36,834 nt of DNA from the NCBI GenBank assembly GCA_027450005.1, contig DAIDKO010000075.1:1-36834 (forward strand), read 5' to 3'. This document shows positions 18,307-27,019 of the stretch, piece after piece. The position numbers were made by a program, and so were the translations under genes. Below the pieces are notes generated by a model, which saw only the letters and a program-made list of their open reading frames with translations, had not been told where the DNA came from and made no database searches. This stretch comes from Rhodanobacter sp. Its GTDB lineage: Bacteria; Pseudomonadota; Gammaproteobacteria; Xanthomonadales; Rhodanobacteraceae. Positions within the stretch are counted from its first letter, which is position 1, and each line of letters opens with the position of its first letter.

Positions 18307-19404
18307 ATGAAAGCCCGCATCGTCACCCTGCCCGGCGACGGCGTCGGTCCCGAAGTCACCGCCGCGGCGGTCGCCGTGCTCAACGCCGTGGCCACGCATT
18401 ACGAGCACACGTTCGCGTTCGACGAACAGTTAATCGGCGGCGCCGCCATCGACGCCACCGGCGAGCCGCTGCCGACCTCCGCGTTGCAGGCCTGCCAGTC
18501 CGCCGATGCCGTGCTGCTGGGCGCGGTGGGCGGCCCGAAGTGGTCGGACCCCAATGCGCCGATGCGCCCCGAGCAGGGCTTGCTGGCCCTGCGCGCCACG
18601 CTGGGCGTGTACGCCAACCTGCGTCCGCTCACCGTGCATCCCGCGCTGGCCGGGCTCTCGCCGCTGAAGGACGACAAGCTCAAGAACGTGGACGTGTTGT
18701 TCGTGCGCGAGCTGACCGGCGGCGCCTACTTCGGCGCGAAGACCAAGGGCGCCGACTACGCCACCGACGAGTGCAGGTACACCGAGGCCGAAATCGAGCG
18801 CGTCGCCCGCCGCGCCTTCGAGCTGGCCCGCGCGCGCCGCAAGCACGTCACCTCGGTGGACAAGGCCAACGTGCTGGAGACTTCGCGCCTGTGGCGCCGC
18901 ACCGTCACCCGCATCGCCGCCGACTACCCGGACGTGACGCTGGAGCACCAACTGGTCGATTCGATGGCCATGCTGCTGCTGACGCGCCCCGGCAGCTACG
19001 ACGTGGTGGTCACCGAGAACCTGTTCGGTGACATCCTGACCGACGAAGCCGCCGCGCTGGCCGGTTCGCTGGGCCTGCTGCCGTCCGCTTCGCTGGGCGA
19101 GGGCCGCAATGGACTCTACGAACCCATCCACGGTTCTGCACCCGACATCGCGGGTCAGGGCGTGGCCAATCCCATCGGCACCATCCTCTCCGTCGCGCTG
19201 CTGCTGCGACATTCGCTGCGGCTGGAGGCCGAGGCGCAGGCGGTGGAGGCCGCGGTCGACCGCGTGCTGCAGCACGGCCCTCGCAGCCGCGACATCGGCG
19301 GCGACGCCGGCACCGCCGAGGTGCGCGACGCAGTGCTCGCGGCGCTGGCCGACCACGTGGCCACCCATCGCGACTCTTTCAGCGGATCGCGCGCATGCGG
19401 CTGA
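18307..19404 (+). CDS. leuB: 3-isopropylmalate dehydrogenase
   Basis: A 365-residue NAD-dependent decarboxylating dehydrogenase producing 2-ketoisocaproate. It opens [20 protein letters not shown], and later shows [24 protein letters not shown], the catalytic region [39 protein letters not shown] and the NAD-binding [20 protein letters not shown] start it at the ATG at 18307 because the family begins there; a longer open frame begins inside leuD. GAGG lies some 14 bases upstream. It is followed by a 193-bp gap with a nested inverted repeat before ilvC. Confidence 0.97.
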   Translation: MKARIVTLPGDGVGPEVTAAAVAVLNAVATHYEHTFAFDEQLIGGAAIDATGEPLPTSALQACQSADAVLLGAVGGPKWSDPNAPMRPEQGLLALRATLGVYANLRPLTVHPALAGLSPLKDDKLKNVDVLFVRELTGGAYFGAKTKGADYATDECRYTEAEIERVARRAFELARARRKHVTSVDKANVLETSRLWRRTVTRIAADYPDVTLEHQLVDSMAMLLLTRPGSYDVVVTENLFGDILTDEAAALAGSLGLLPSASLGEGRNGLYEPIHGSAPDIAGQGVANPIGTILSVALLLRHSLRLEAEAQAVEAAVDRVLQHGPRSRDIGGDAGTAEVRDAVLAALADHVATHRDSFSGSRACG

Positions 19405-19427
19405 GCAGGCGCACATCCGCTTCCCTT

Positions 19428-19533
19428 GCCCTCCCCTGTGCGCCGCGCCCGGCGCCCACGACGACCCATGCCCACTCCCCGGCCATGCCCCGTCGTCACC
19501 CCCGAGCTGACGCCGTAGCGCGCACAGGGGAGG
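19428..19533 (+). repeat. Nested inverted repeat between leuB and ilvC
   Basis: CCTCCCCTGTGCGC (19428-19441) and GCGCACAGGGGAGG (19520-19533) are perfect 14-bp complements. Inside lie ACGACG (19456-19461) and CGTCGT (19489-19494), plus two copies of CCATGCCC. In RNA this would fold as a ~106-nt branched hairpin in the middle of the operon. No T run follows. It could be a processing or stability element, or a REP-type repeat. Confidence 0.65.
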
Positions 19534-19597
19534 CAACCACCCACCACTACATCCCCACCAGACACACGCACGTCGCCATCAACGAAGGAGCCACCGC

Positions 19598-20614
19598 ATG
19601 AGCAATACCCATACCAACGACACGCTGGCCAAGGCCCGCATCGCCGTCCTCGGCTACGGCAGCCAGGGTCGCGCCCACGCCCTCAATCTGCGCGACTCCG
19701 GCCTCGATGTCGTCGTTGGCGTGCGCAAGGGTGGCCCCTCCTGGGAGAAGGCTCACGCCGAGGGCTTCAACGTCGCCGAGCCGGGCGACGCGGTGAAGGG
19801 TGCCGACCTGGTCGCCGTACTCACCCCCGACATGGTGCAGGCCGACCTGTACAAGCAGAGCATCGAGCCGAACATCAAGCCGGGCGCCGCGCTGCTGTTC
19901 GCGCACGGCTTCAACGTGCATTTCAAGCGCGTCGAGCCGCGCAAGGACATCGACGTGATCCTGGTCGCGCCCAAGGGCCCCGGCGCGCTGGTGCGCACCG
20001 AGTACGAGCGCGGCCGCGGCGTGCCCTGCATCTGGGCGGTGTACCAGGACGTAACGGGCCAGGCGCAGGTCAAGGCGCTCAGCTACGCCGACGGCATCGG
20101 CGGCGGCCGCGCCATGCTGATCAAGACCGACTTCAAGGAAGAGACTGAGACCGACCTGTTCGGCGAGCAGGCCGTGCTGTGCGGCGGCGCCTCGTCGTTG
20201 GTGCAGGCCGGCTTCGAAACCCTGGTCGAGGCCGGCTACCAGCCGGAGATCGCCTACTACGAAGTGCTGCACGAGCTGAAGCTGATCGTCGACCTGTTTT
20301 ACGAGGGAGGCATCACCAAGATGCTGGAGTTCGTCTCCGAGACCGCCCAGTACGGCGACTACGTCAGCGGCCCGCGCGTGATCGACGCTGGCGTGAAGCA
20401 ACGCATGCAGGGCGTGCTGAAGGACATCCAGGACGGCACCTTCGCGCGCAACTGGATCGCCGAATACGAGGCCGGCCTGCCGAACTACAAGAAGTTCAAG
20501 CAGGCCGACCTCGACCACCCGGTCGAGCAGGTGGGCCACAAGCTGCGTGCGCGCATGCCGTGGCTGCAACCCAATGCCGCCAAGCCCGCCGAGCCGCTGA
20601 AGAAGGCTGGCTGA
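19598..20614 (+). CDS. ilvC: Ketol-acid reductoisomerase (class I)
   Basis: A 338-residue NADPH- and Mg-dependent enzyme that isomerises and reduces 2-acetolactate or 2-aceto-2-hydroxybutyrate. The Rossmann motif is [12 protein letters not shown] (Gly19-Gly24). Then come [34 protein letters not shown], metal-ligand region [20 protein letters not shown] (Asp, Glu) and the C-terminal knotted domain with [20 protein letters not shown]. The length is that of the short class I enzyme, unlike E. coli's 491-residue class II. AAGGAG lies 9 bases before the ATG. A strong hairpin with a T run follows the stop. Confidence 0.97.
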   Translation: MSNTHTNDTLAKARIAVLGYGSQGRAHALNLRDSGLDVVVGVRKGGPSWEKAHAEGFNVAEPGDAVKGADLVAVLTPDMVQADLYKQSIEPNIKPGAALLFAHGFNVHFKRVEPRKDIDVILVAPKGPGALVRTEYERGRGVPCIWAVYQDVTGQAQVKALSYADGIGGGRAMLIKTDFKEETETDLFGEQAVLCGGASSLVQAGFETLVEAGYQPEIAYYEVLHELKLIVDLFYEGGITKMLEFVSETAQYGDYVSGPRVIDAGVKQRMQGVLKDIQDGTFARNWIAEYEAGLPNYKKFKQADLDHPVEQVGHKLRARMPWLQPNAAKPAEPLKKAG

Positions 20615-20622
20615 CGCCACAG

Positions 20623-20651
20623 CGGGCCGTGCGCGATGCGCGGCCCGTTTT
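20623..20651 (+). terminator. Hairpin-plus-T terminator inside the operon, after ilvC
   Basis: CGGGCCG (20623-20629) pairs with CGGCCCG (20641-20647) around a G+C-rich loop, followed by TTTT. It starts 9 bases after the ilvC stop. It looks like an intrinsic terminator, but five more co-oriented genes of the pathway lie downstream, so it probably lets only part of the transcripts through or marks a second transcription unit. Confidence 0.7.
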
Positions 20652-20679
20652 CCACGCACCAACGAACACGAGGTACGCC

Positions 20680-21021
20680 ATGAAACGCTTTCACATTGCC
20701 CTGGCCGTCGCCGACCTGGACGCCTCCATCGCCGACTACAGCAATCGCCTCGGCCAGCCGCCGCAGGCGCTCGTGTACGGCATCTACGCGATGTGGCGCA
20801 CCGACATCCTCAACTTCTCGATCCGCCAGCAGCCGGAGAAAGCCGGCCAGATCTGCCAGCTCGGTTTCGAGGACGACAGCGCGCAGGGCTTCAGCAGCAG
20901 CACCGACGTCAACGGCATCGCCTGGGAGCGCTTCTCCACGCTGGAGCAGGACCTGCAGATCATCGCCACCTTCGGCGTGCCGGTGCACCCAGCCGTCGAG
21001 CGCGACCTGATTCGCAACTGA
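20680..21021 (+). CDS. Small VOC-fold (glyoxalase/ArsI-CadI-like) protein within the ilv operon
   Basis: A 113-residue protein that begins MKRFHIALAVADLDASIADY and continues with SNRLGQPPQALV and ILNFSIRQQ. This resembles the first half of vicinal-oxygen-chelate proteins, with His5 where the first metal ligand normally is, and the spacing recalls ArsI/CadI. The second half, ending FGVPVHPAVERDLIRN, is less clear. It is only about one VOC unit long. It sits between ilvC and the acetolactate synthase gene, downstream of a terminator-like hairpin, and ends 31 bp before the next start. Function unknown. Its position hints at handling a reactive intermediate or a toxic analogue related to this pathway, but that is a guess. 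Confidence 0.75.
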   Translation: MKRFHIALAVADLDASIADYSNRLGQPPQALVYGIYAMWRTDILNFSIRQQPEKAGQICQLGFEDDSAQGFSSSTDVNGIAWERFSTLEQDLQIIATFGVPVHPAVERDLIRN

Positions 21022-21052
21022 CGCCTGCCCACCTTCGCAACGGGAATCCATC

Positions 21053-22918
21053 GTGACCACCACGCAGACCGCTTACGCGATCCCCACCCACGACCAGCAT
21101 CCGCTCGCCGGCCGCGCCATAACCGGCGCCGAGGCGATCGTGCAGGTATTCGCCGACGAAGGCGCAGGCGTGCTGTTCGGCTATTCCGGCGGCGCCATCC
21201 TGCCGGTGTACGACGCGGTGTTCCGCTACAACGCCGAGCATGTCGGCGACGACGGCCGCGAACCGATGCCGCTGATCGTGCCGGCCAACGAGCAGGGTGC
21301 CGGCTTCATGGCGGCGGGTTATGCGCGCGCCTCCGGCAAGGTGGGCGTGGCCATCGTCACCTCCGGCCCCGGCGCCACCAACACCGTGACACCGGTGCGC
21401 GACGCGATGGCCGACTCCACGCCGATTGTGGTGGTCTGCGGCCAGGTCGCCACGCCCGCGCTGGGTACCGACGCGTTCCAGGAGGCGCCGGTCAGCAACA
21501 TCATGGGCGCCTGCGCCAAGCACGTGTTCCTAGTGACCGACCCCGCCGCACTGGAAGCCACGCTGCGCACCGCGTTTGAGATCGCCCGCAGCGGCCGCCC
21601 CGGTCCAGTGGTGGTGGACGTGCCGAAAGACGTGCAGAACGCCACGCTGCGCTTCGACGGCGCCAGCCGCCTGCCGATCCCCGGCTATCGCGCGCGGCTG
21701 CGCGCGGTCGAGAACGCACGACTGGACGATGCCGCCTGCGCCATCTTCTTCGATGCACTGATGCAGGCGAAGCGCCCCCTGGTATACGCCGGCGGCGGCG
21801 TAATCGCGGGCGAGGCGTCTGCGGCCTTGCGCGAATTCGCCAACACCTTCGGCCTACCGGTCACCACCACCCTGATGGGTCTGGGCGCCTACGACAGCAC
21901 CGCACCACTGGCGTTGCACATGTTAGGCATGCACGGCACCGCCTACGCCAACTACGCGGTAGAGGATTGCGACTTCGTGTTGGCGCTGGGCGCGCGCTTC
22001 GACGACCGCGTGGCCGGCGTGCCCGACCAGTTCGCGCCTCGCGCGAAGTTCATCGCGCAGATCGACATCGATCCCGCCGAGATCGGCAAGGTGAAGGCGG
22101 TGGACTGGCACCACCTTGGCCAGCTGGTTCCCACGCTGGAACGGCTCACCGCCTGGGGCCGCGCGCGCGGCCTGCAGCCGCGGCTCGCCGACTGGCATGC
22201 GCACGTCGCCGCACTCAAGCGCGACCATGCGATGGGCTACGACCGCGACAGCGCGCTGATCCAGCCCTGTGCGGTAATCGAGGCAATCAACCGCATCGCG
22301 CAAGGCCGCGCCATTGTCAGCACCGGCGTGGGCCAGCACCAGATGTGGGCTGCGCAGTATTTCGACTTCCGCGCGCCGCGCCACTGGCTCACCTCCGGCT
22401 CAATGGGCACGATGGGCTACGGCCTGCCGGCGGCGATCGGCGCGCAGTTCGCGCGGCCCGACGCGCTGGTAATCGACATCGACGGCGACGCCAGCATCCG
22501 CATGAACCTCGGCGAGCTGGAGACCGTCACCACCTACGGGCTGCCGCTGAAGGTGGTGGTACTCAACAACAATGGCGACGGCATGGTGCGGCAGTGGCAG
22601 AAGCTGTTCTTCAAGGGCCGCTTCTCCGCCTCCGACAAGAGCCTGCACAAGAAGAACTTCGTGCTCGCCGCGCAGGCCGACGGCTTCGAGTGGGCGCGGC
22701 GCCTCGACGACAAGGCGCAGCTCGATGCCACCATCGCCGACTTCCTCGCCTTCGACGGCCCGGCCTTCCTCGAGGTGGTGATCGACCCCGATGCCGGCGT
22801 GTACCCGATGGTCGGCCCGGGCGCGACCTACGCGCAGATGATCACCGGCGATTTCATCGCGGCGCGCGGGGCGGCGGCGGTGGAAGCCGGCGGAGTCCCC
22901 TCGACGTCGATGTTCTGA
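21053..22918 (+). CDS. ilvG: Acetolactate synthase large subunit
   Basis: A 621-residue TPP- and FAD-dependent enzyme that makes 2-acetolactate (Val, Leu) and 2-aceto-2-hydroxybutyrate (Ile). The N-terminal TPP-PYR domain has VLFGYSGGAILPVYDAVF and the cofactor-activating Glu in IVPANEQGAGFMAAGYARAS. FAD-binding central domain motifs include LGARFDDRVAGVP, and the C-terminal TPP domain has DIDGDASIRMNLGELET (from about residue 475) and VVLNNNGDGMVRQWQ. The second motif carries GDAS, with Ala in place of the more usual Gly or Cys. The start is a GTG at 21053 and the Shine-Dalgarno is weak. The short ACT subunit gene follows after 152 bp. The symbol ilvG is by order (ilvG-ilvM-like); ilvB would be equally fair. 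Confidence 0.94.
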   Translation: MTTTQTAYAIPTHDQHPLAGRAITGAEAIVQVFADEGAGVLFGYSGGAILPVYDAVFRYNAEHVGDDGREPMPLIVPANEQGAGFMAAGYARASGKVGVAIVTSGPGATNTVTPVRDAMADSTPIVVVCGQVATPALGTDAFQEAPVSNIMGACAKHVFLVTDPAALEATLRTAFEIARSGRPGPVVVDVPKDVQNATLRFDGASRLPIPGYRARLRAVENARLDDAACAIFFDALMQAKRPLVYAGGGVIAGEASAALREFANTFGLPVTTTLMGLGAYDSTAPLALHMLGMHGTAYANYAVEDCDFVLALGARFDDRVAGVPDQFAPRAKFIAQIDIDPAEIGKVKAVDWHHLGQLVPTLERLTAWGRARGLQPRLADWHAHVAALKRDHAMGYDRDSALIQPCAVIEAINRIAQGRAIVSTGVGQHQMWAAQYFDFRAPRHWLTSGSMGTMGYGLPAAIGAQFARPDALVIDIDGDASIRMNLGELETVTTYGLPLKVVVLNNNGDGMVRQWQKLFFKGRFSASDKSLHKKNFVLAAQADGFEWARRLDDKAQLDATIADFLAFDGPAFLEVVIDPDAGVYPMVGPGATYAQMITGDFIAARGAAAVEAGGVPSTSMF

Positions 22919-22932
22919 GCCTTATCCCTTTT

Positions 22933-23027
22933 CCCTCCGGGGAGAAGGTGGCCCCAAGGGCCGGATGAGGGTACCGCGAAACCTCAAACCCGCACGCCGG
23001 CCGGCACCCTCACCCGAAGGGCGAGGG
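22933..23027. repeat. REP-like palindromic sequences upstream of the ACT subunit gene
   Basis: CCCTCCGGGGAGAAGGTGGC (from 22933), ending GCCGGATGAGGG, reads as the widespread intergenic repeat of the CCCTCATCCG...CTTCTCCC type. It is followed by CCCTCACCCGAAGGGCGAGGG-like sequence (23007-23027), another short palindrome. Both fill the 152-bp gap between the two acetolactate synthase subunit genes. They are probably structural in the mRNA; no protein can be read there. Confidence 0.6.
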
Positions 23028-23070
23028 ATTCACCATCAACGATGCGGTCAATCGTGTCGGGAGCCAGACC

Positions 23071-23349
23071 ATGAAGCACACACTGTCTATCCTGCTGCAA
23101 AACGAATCCGGCGCCCTGGTGCGCGTGGCCGGCCTTTTCGCCGCGCGCCACGTCAACATCGACACGCTCACCGTGGCCGCGACGCACGATCCCGCGGTGT
23201 CGCAGCTCACCCTGGTGCTGCATGGCGACGAAGGCACACTGCAGCAGATCCTGCGCCAGGTGCGCAAGCTGGTGGACGTGCTGGACGCCAGCAGCCTCTC
23301 GCTTGTCGGCGGGCACGAGGGTAGCCGTCTCGCCGCCACGCCTGCATGA
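23071..23349 (+). CDS. ilvM: Acetolactate synthase small (regulatory) subunit, single ACT domain
   Basis: A 92-residue protein consisting of one ACT domain: TLSILLQNESGALVRVAGLF, then FAARHVNIDTLTVAATHDPA and VRKLVDVLDA. It would bind the large subunit and confer activity and, usually, valine feedback. It lacks the second C-terminal domain of IlvH-type subunits, so it is of the short IlvM/IlvN class. GGGAG lies 7 bases before the ATG. The stop overlaps the ilvA start by four bases. The symbol follows the ilvG-M order and is provisional. Confidence 0.88.
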   Translation: MKHTLSILLQNESGALVRVAGLFAARHVNIDTLTVAATHDPAVSQLTLVLHGDEGTLQQILRQVRKLVDVLDASSLSLVGGHEGSRLAATPA

Positions 23350-24917
23350 GCTTGCCGCTCGCCACGCTTGAACCCTCCGCCAGCGAGACGCCTGCTGGGC
23401 ACGACCTGCTGCGCCATACGCTGGCCGCGCGGGTGTACGAGGTGGCGCGCAAGACGCCGCTGGAGGCCGCCGCGCTGCTCTCCGCGCGCCTGGTCAACCG
23501 CGTGCTGCTGAAGCGCGAGGACCTGCAGCCGGTGTTCTCGTTCAAGCTACGCGGCGCTTACAACAAGATGGCCGCGCTCGGCACTGCGGAACGCTCGAAC
23601 GGCGTGATCGCCGCCTCCGCCGGCAACCACGCGCAGGGCGTAGCGCTGGCGGCGGCCCGGCTAGGCATCCGCGCGGTGATCGTGATGCCGGTAACCGCGC
23701 CGCAGGTGAAGGTGGACGCAGTACGCCGCTTTGGCGGCAACTTCGTCGAGGTGCTGCTGGCCGGCGATTCCTACAGCGACGCGCAGGCCGCCGCCCGGCA
23801 CATCCAGGCTGAACGGGACCTGGTGTTCGTGCATCCGTTCGACGACCTCGCCGTGATCGCCGGCCAGGCTACCGTTGGCATGGAGTTGCTGCAGCAGTTG
23901 CCCGCGCCGCCGGACGCGGTGTTCGTGCCGGTGGGCGGCGGTGGGCTGCTCGCCGGCGTGGCCGGCTACGTGAAGGCGTTGTCGCCGCACACCAAGGTGA
24001 TCGGCGTACAGGCGGCGGACTCCGACGCGATGGCGCGGTCGCTGGAGGCCGGCACGCGCGTAACGCTGCCCGAGGTCGGCCTGTTCGCCGACGGTACCGC
24101 GGTGAAACAGGTCGGCGCACTCACCTTCGAGTTGTGCCGCCGCCACGTGGACGAAGTGCTACGCGTGGACGGCGATGCGCTGTGCGCCGCGATGCGCGAC
24201 GTCTACCAGGAAACCCGCTGCGTGCCCGAACCTTCCGGCGCGCTGGCGCTGGCCGGGCTGAAGCAGTACGTCGGCGTGCACGGCCTGCGCGACGCCACGC
24301 TGGTCGCGATCATTTCCGGCGCAAACATGAATTTCGAGCGACTGCGGTTCGTCGCCGAGCGCGCCGAGGCTGGCGAGCAGCGCGAGGCGCTTTTTGCGGT
24401 GACCATCCCGGAGGAACGCGGCAGCTTCCGCCGCTTCTGCGCGGCGCTGGGCCGGCGCAGTATCACCGAGTTCAACTACCGTATCGGCGACGCGCGCCAG
24501 GCCCACATCTTCGTTGGCGTGCAAACCGCCAGCCGCGACGAGCGGACTGCGCTGGCCGCAGCGTTCCGAGCGCAGGGCTTCGACGTGCTCGACCTCAGCG
24601 ACGACGAACTAGCCAAGCTGCATCTGCGCCATATGGTGGGCGGCCGTTCGCCGCTGGCGCAGGACGAGCGGCTGTACCGGTTCGACTTCCCCGAGCGCCC
24701 CGGCGCGCTGCCCGATTTCCTCGCGCAACTGCACCCGGACTGGAACATCAGCCTGTTCCACTACCGCAACCACGGTGCTGACCAGGGCCGCATCCTGGTC
24801 GGCATCCAGGCGCCGGCCGACGAGCAAGCCGCGCTGCGACGCTTCCTCTCCACGCTGGGCTATCCGCATTGCGACGAGAGCGACAACGCCGCCTACCGTC
24901 TGCTGCTGTGCAGCTGA
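23346..24917 (+). CDS. ilvA: Threonine ammonia-lyase (threonine dehydratase), biosynthetic
   Basis: A 523-residue PLP enzyme deaminating threonine to 2-ketobutyrate, the entry to isoleucine. The PLP lysine is in FSFKLRGAYNKM (Lys67). Other landmarks are SAGNHAQGVALAAARLG and the phosphate-binding VPVGGGGLLAGVAGY. After residue ~330 come two ACT-like regulatory domains (LFAVTIPEERGSFRRFCAAL and LYRFDFPERPGALPDFLAQL), which make this the isoleucine-inhibited biosynthetic type and not the short catabolic TdcB. It overlaps the ACT subunit gene by four bases and lies 39 bp before ilvD. Confidence 0.96.
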   Translation: MSLPLATLEPSASETPAGHDLLRHTLAARVYEVARKTPLEAAALLSARLVNRVLLKREDLQPVFSFKLRGAYNKMAALGTAERSNGVIAASAGNHAQGVALAAARLGIRAVIVMPVTAPQVKVDAVRRFGGNFVEVLLAGDSYSDAQAAARHIQAERDLVFVHPFDDLAVIAGQATVGMELLQQLPAPPDAVFVPVGGGGLLAGVAGYVKALSPHTKVIGVQAADSDAMARSLEAGTRVTLPEVGLFADGTAVKQVGALTFELCRRHVDEVLRVDGDALCAAMRDVYQETRCVPEPSGALALAGLKQYVGVHGLRDATLVAIISGANMNFERLRFVAERAEAGEQREALFAVTIPEERGSFRRFCAALGRRSITEFNYRIGDARQAHIFVGVQTASRDERTALAAAFRAQGFDVLDLSDDELAKLHLRHMVGGRSPLAQDERLYRFDFPERPGALPDFLAQLHPDWNISLFHYRNHGADQGRILVGIQAPADEQAALRRFLSTLGYPHCDESDNAAYRLLLCS

Positions 24918-24956
24918 AACCACCGACACCACCACGATCCACGGAGCACCCACTGC

Positions 24957-26831
24957 ATGCCTGCCTACCGTTCCCGCACCACCACCCACGGCCGCAACAT
25001 GGCAGGCGCGCGCAGCCTGTGGCGCGCCACCGGCATGAAGGACGGCGACTTCGGCAAGCCCATTATCGCGGTGGCCAACAGCTTTACCCAGTTCGTGCCC
25101 GGCCACGTGCACCTGAAGGACCTTGGCCAGTTGGTGGCGCGCGAGATCGAGGCCGCCGGCGGCGTGGCGAAGGAGTTCAATACCATCGCGGTGGACGACG
25201 GCATCGCGATGGGCCACGGCGGCATGCTGTACTCGCTGCCCTCGCGCGAGCTGATCGCCGACAGCGTGGAATACATGGCCAATGCGCACTGCGCCGATGC
25301 GCTGGTATGCATCTCCAACTGCGACAAGATCACCCCGGGCATGCTGATGGCCGCGATGCGGCTGAACATCCCCGCAGTGTTCGTCTCCGGCGGGCCGATG
25401 GAATCGGGCAAAGCGGTGGTGAAGGGCCAGAAGAGGGCGCTCGACTTGGTCGACGCGATGGTGGCCGCCGCAGACGACAACTACAGCGACGCCGAGGTGG
25501 CGACGATGGAACGTTCGGCCTGCCCCACCTGCGGCTCCTGCTCGGGCATGTTCACCGCCAACTCGATGAACTGCCTGACCGAGGCGCTGGGCCTAGCCCT
25601 GCCCGGCAACGGCTCGGTACTGGCCACCCACGCCGACCGCGAACAGCTGTTCCGCCGCGCCGGTCGTCTCATCGTCGAACTCGCGCACCGCTGGTACGAA
25701 CAGGACGACGCCAGCGCATTGCCGCGCGGCATCGCCGACCGCGCGGCGTTCGAGAACGCTATGAGCCTGGACATTGCGATGGGTGGCTCCACCAACACCG
25801 TGCTGCACCTGCTCGCCGCCGCCCGCGAGGGCGGCGTGGAATTCACCATGGCCGACATCGACCGCCTCTCGCGCCGCGTGCCTTGCCTGTGTAAGGTGGC
25901 ACCGTCCAAGGCCGACGTGCACATGGAAGACGTGCACCGCGCCGGCGGCATCATGGGCATCCTCGGCGAGCTGGAGCGCGCCGGCCTGATCGACGCCAGC
26001 CGACCCACAGTGCATGCGCCCACGCTGGGCGACGCGCTGGCGCGGTGGGACATACGGCGCAGCAACGACGAAGCCACGCAGCACTTTTACCGCGCCGCCC
26101 CCGGCAACGTGCCCACCCAAGTCGCCTTCAGCCAGTCCGCGCGCTGGGACTCGCTGGATACGGACCGCGAGCACGGAGTGATCCGCTCCGCCAAACATCC
26201 TTTCAGCCAGGACGGCGGCCTCGCCATCCTCTTCGGCAACCTCGCGCCGGAAGGCTGCATCGTGAAGACCGCGGGCGTGGACGAATCCATCCTCGTCTTC
26301 CACGGTACCGCCAAGGTGTACGAAAGCCAGGAAGCCGCGGTGAGCGGCATCCTCGGCAACAAGGTGAAGGCCGGCGACGTGGTGGTGATCCGCTACGAAG
26401 GCCCGCGCGGCGGCCCCGGTATGCAGGAGATGCTCTACCCCACCAGCTACCTGAAGTCGAAAGGCCTGGGCAAGGCCTGCGCACTGATCACCGACGGCCG
26501 CTTCTCCGGCGGCACCGCCGGCCTCTCCATCGGCCACGTGTCGCCCGAGGCCGCCGAAGGCGGACTGATCGCCCTGGTCGAGGACGGCGACCCGATCGCC
26601 ATCGACATCCCCCATCGCAGCATCCGCCTCGACCTGCCGGAGGAAACCCTCGCCGCACGCCGCGCCGCGATGGAAGCGCGCGGCCGCCACGCGTGGAAGC
26701 CGACGAACCGCGTGCGACCGGTTTCGGTCGCCTTGCAGGCCTATGCGGCGATGACCTCGAACGCGGCGAACGGGGCGGTGCGCGACTTGGGGCGGCTGGG
26801 TGTAGTGAAACGGGATGAAGCGACGGCCTGA
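24957..26831 (+). CDS. ilvD: Dihydroxy-acid dehydratase
   Basis: A 624-residue Fe-S enzyme that dehydrates dihydroxy-acids to 2-keto acids in Val and Ile synthesis. It starts [20 protein letters not shown]. Cluster cysteines are seen in [19 protein letters not shown] and the [19 protein letters not shown] motif. Later come [46 protein letters not shown] and [20 protein letters not shown]. Length equals the E. coli enzyme. It is the last gene of the operon. The 188-bp gap after it, shared with the convergent peroxidase gene, shows no clear intrinsic terminator. Confidence 0.97.
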   Translation: MPAYRSRTTTHGRNMAGARSLWRATGMKDGDFGKPIIAVANSFTQFVPGHVHLKDLGQLVAREIEAAGGVAKEFNTIAVDDGIAMGHGGMLYSLPSRELIADSVEYMANAHCADALVCISNCDKITPGMLMAAMRLNIPAVFVSGGPMESGKAVVKGQKRALDLVDAMVAAADDNYSDAEVATMERSACPTCGSCSGMFTANSMNCLTEALGLALPGNGSVLATHADREQLFRRAGRLIVELAHRWYEQDDASALPRGIADRAAFENAMSLDIAMGGSTNTVLHLLAAAREGGVEFTMADIDRLSRRVPCLCKVAPSKADVHMEDVHRAGGIMGILGELERAGLIDASRPTVHAPTLGDALARWDIRRSNDEATQHFYRAAPGNVPTQVAFSQSARWDSLDTDREHGVIRSAKHPFSQDGGLAILFGNLAPEGCIVKTAGVDESILVFHGTAKVYESQEAAVSGILGNKVKAGDVVVIRYEGPRGGPGMQEMLYPTSYLKSKGLGKACALITDGRFSGGTAGLSIGHVSPEAAEGGLIALVEDGDPIAIDIPHRSIRLDLPEETLAARRAAMEARGRHAWKPTNRVRPVSVALQAYAAMTSNAANGAVRDLGRLGVVKRDEATA

Positions 26832-27019
26832 TAGGAGCTCCGTTCGCCATCCCGGCTTTTGCCCTGTAGTGAACGGTCAGTTCCACATGCCACGCCGTCC
26901 CAGCACAGCCGTCATGCCGCCCCGGCCAACAACCGGGAGGAGCCTTCGACCGCTCCTCGCGTCCAGGGTTTGTCTTCCACTCACTCCTCCACAGGTTGGC
27001 AGGTACGACGCGATTGCGG

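Noticed and set aside
26832-27019. Terminator in the convergent gap after ilvD
   Set aside because: Only a short CCCGG/CCGGG pair (26921-26937) without a T run was seen, too weak to call.
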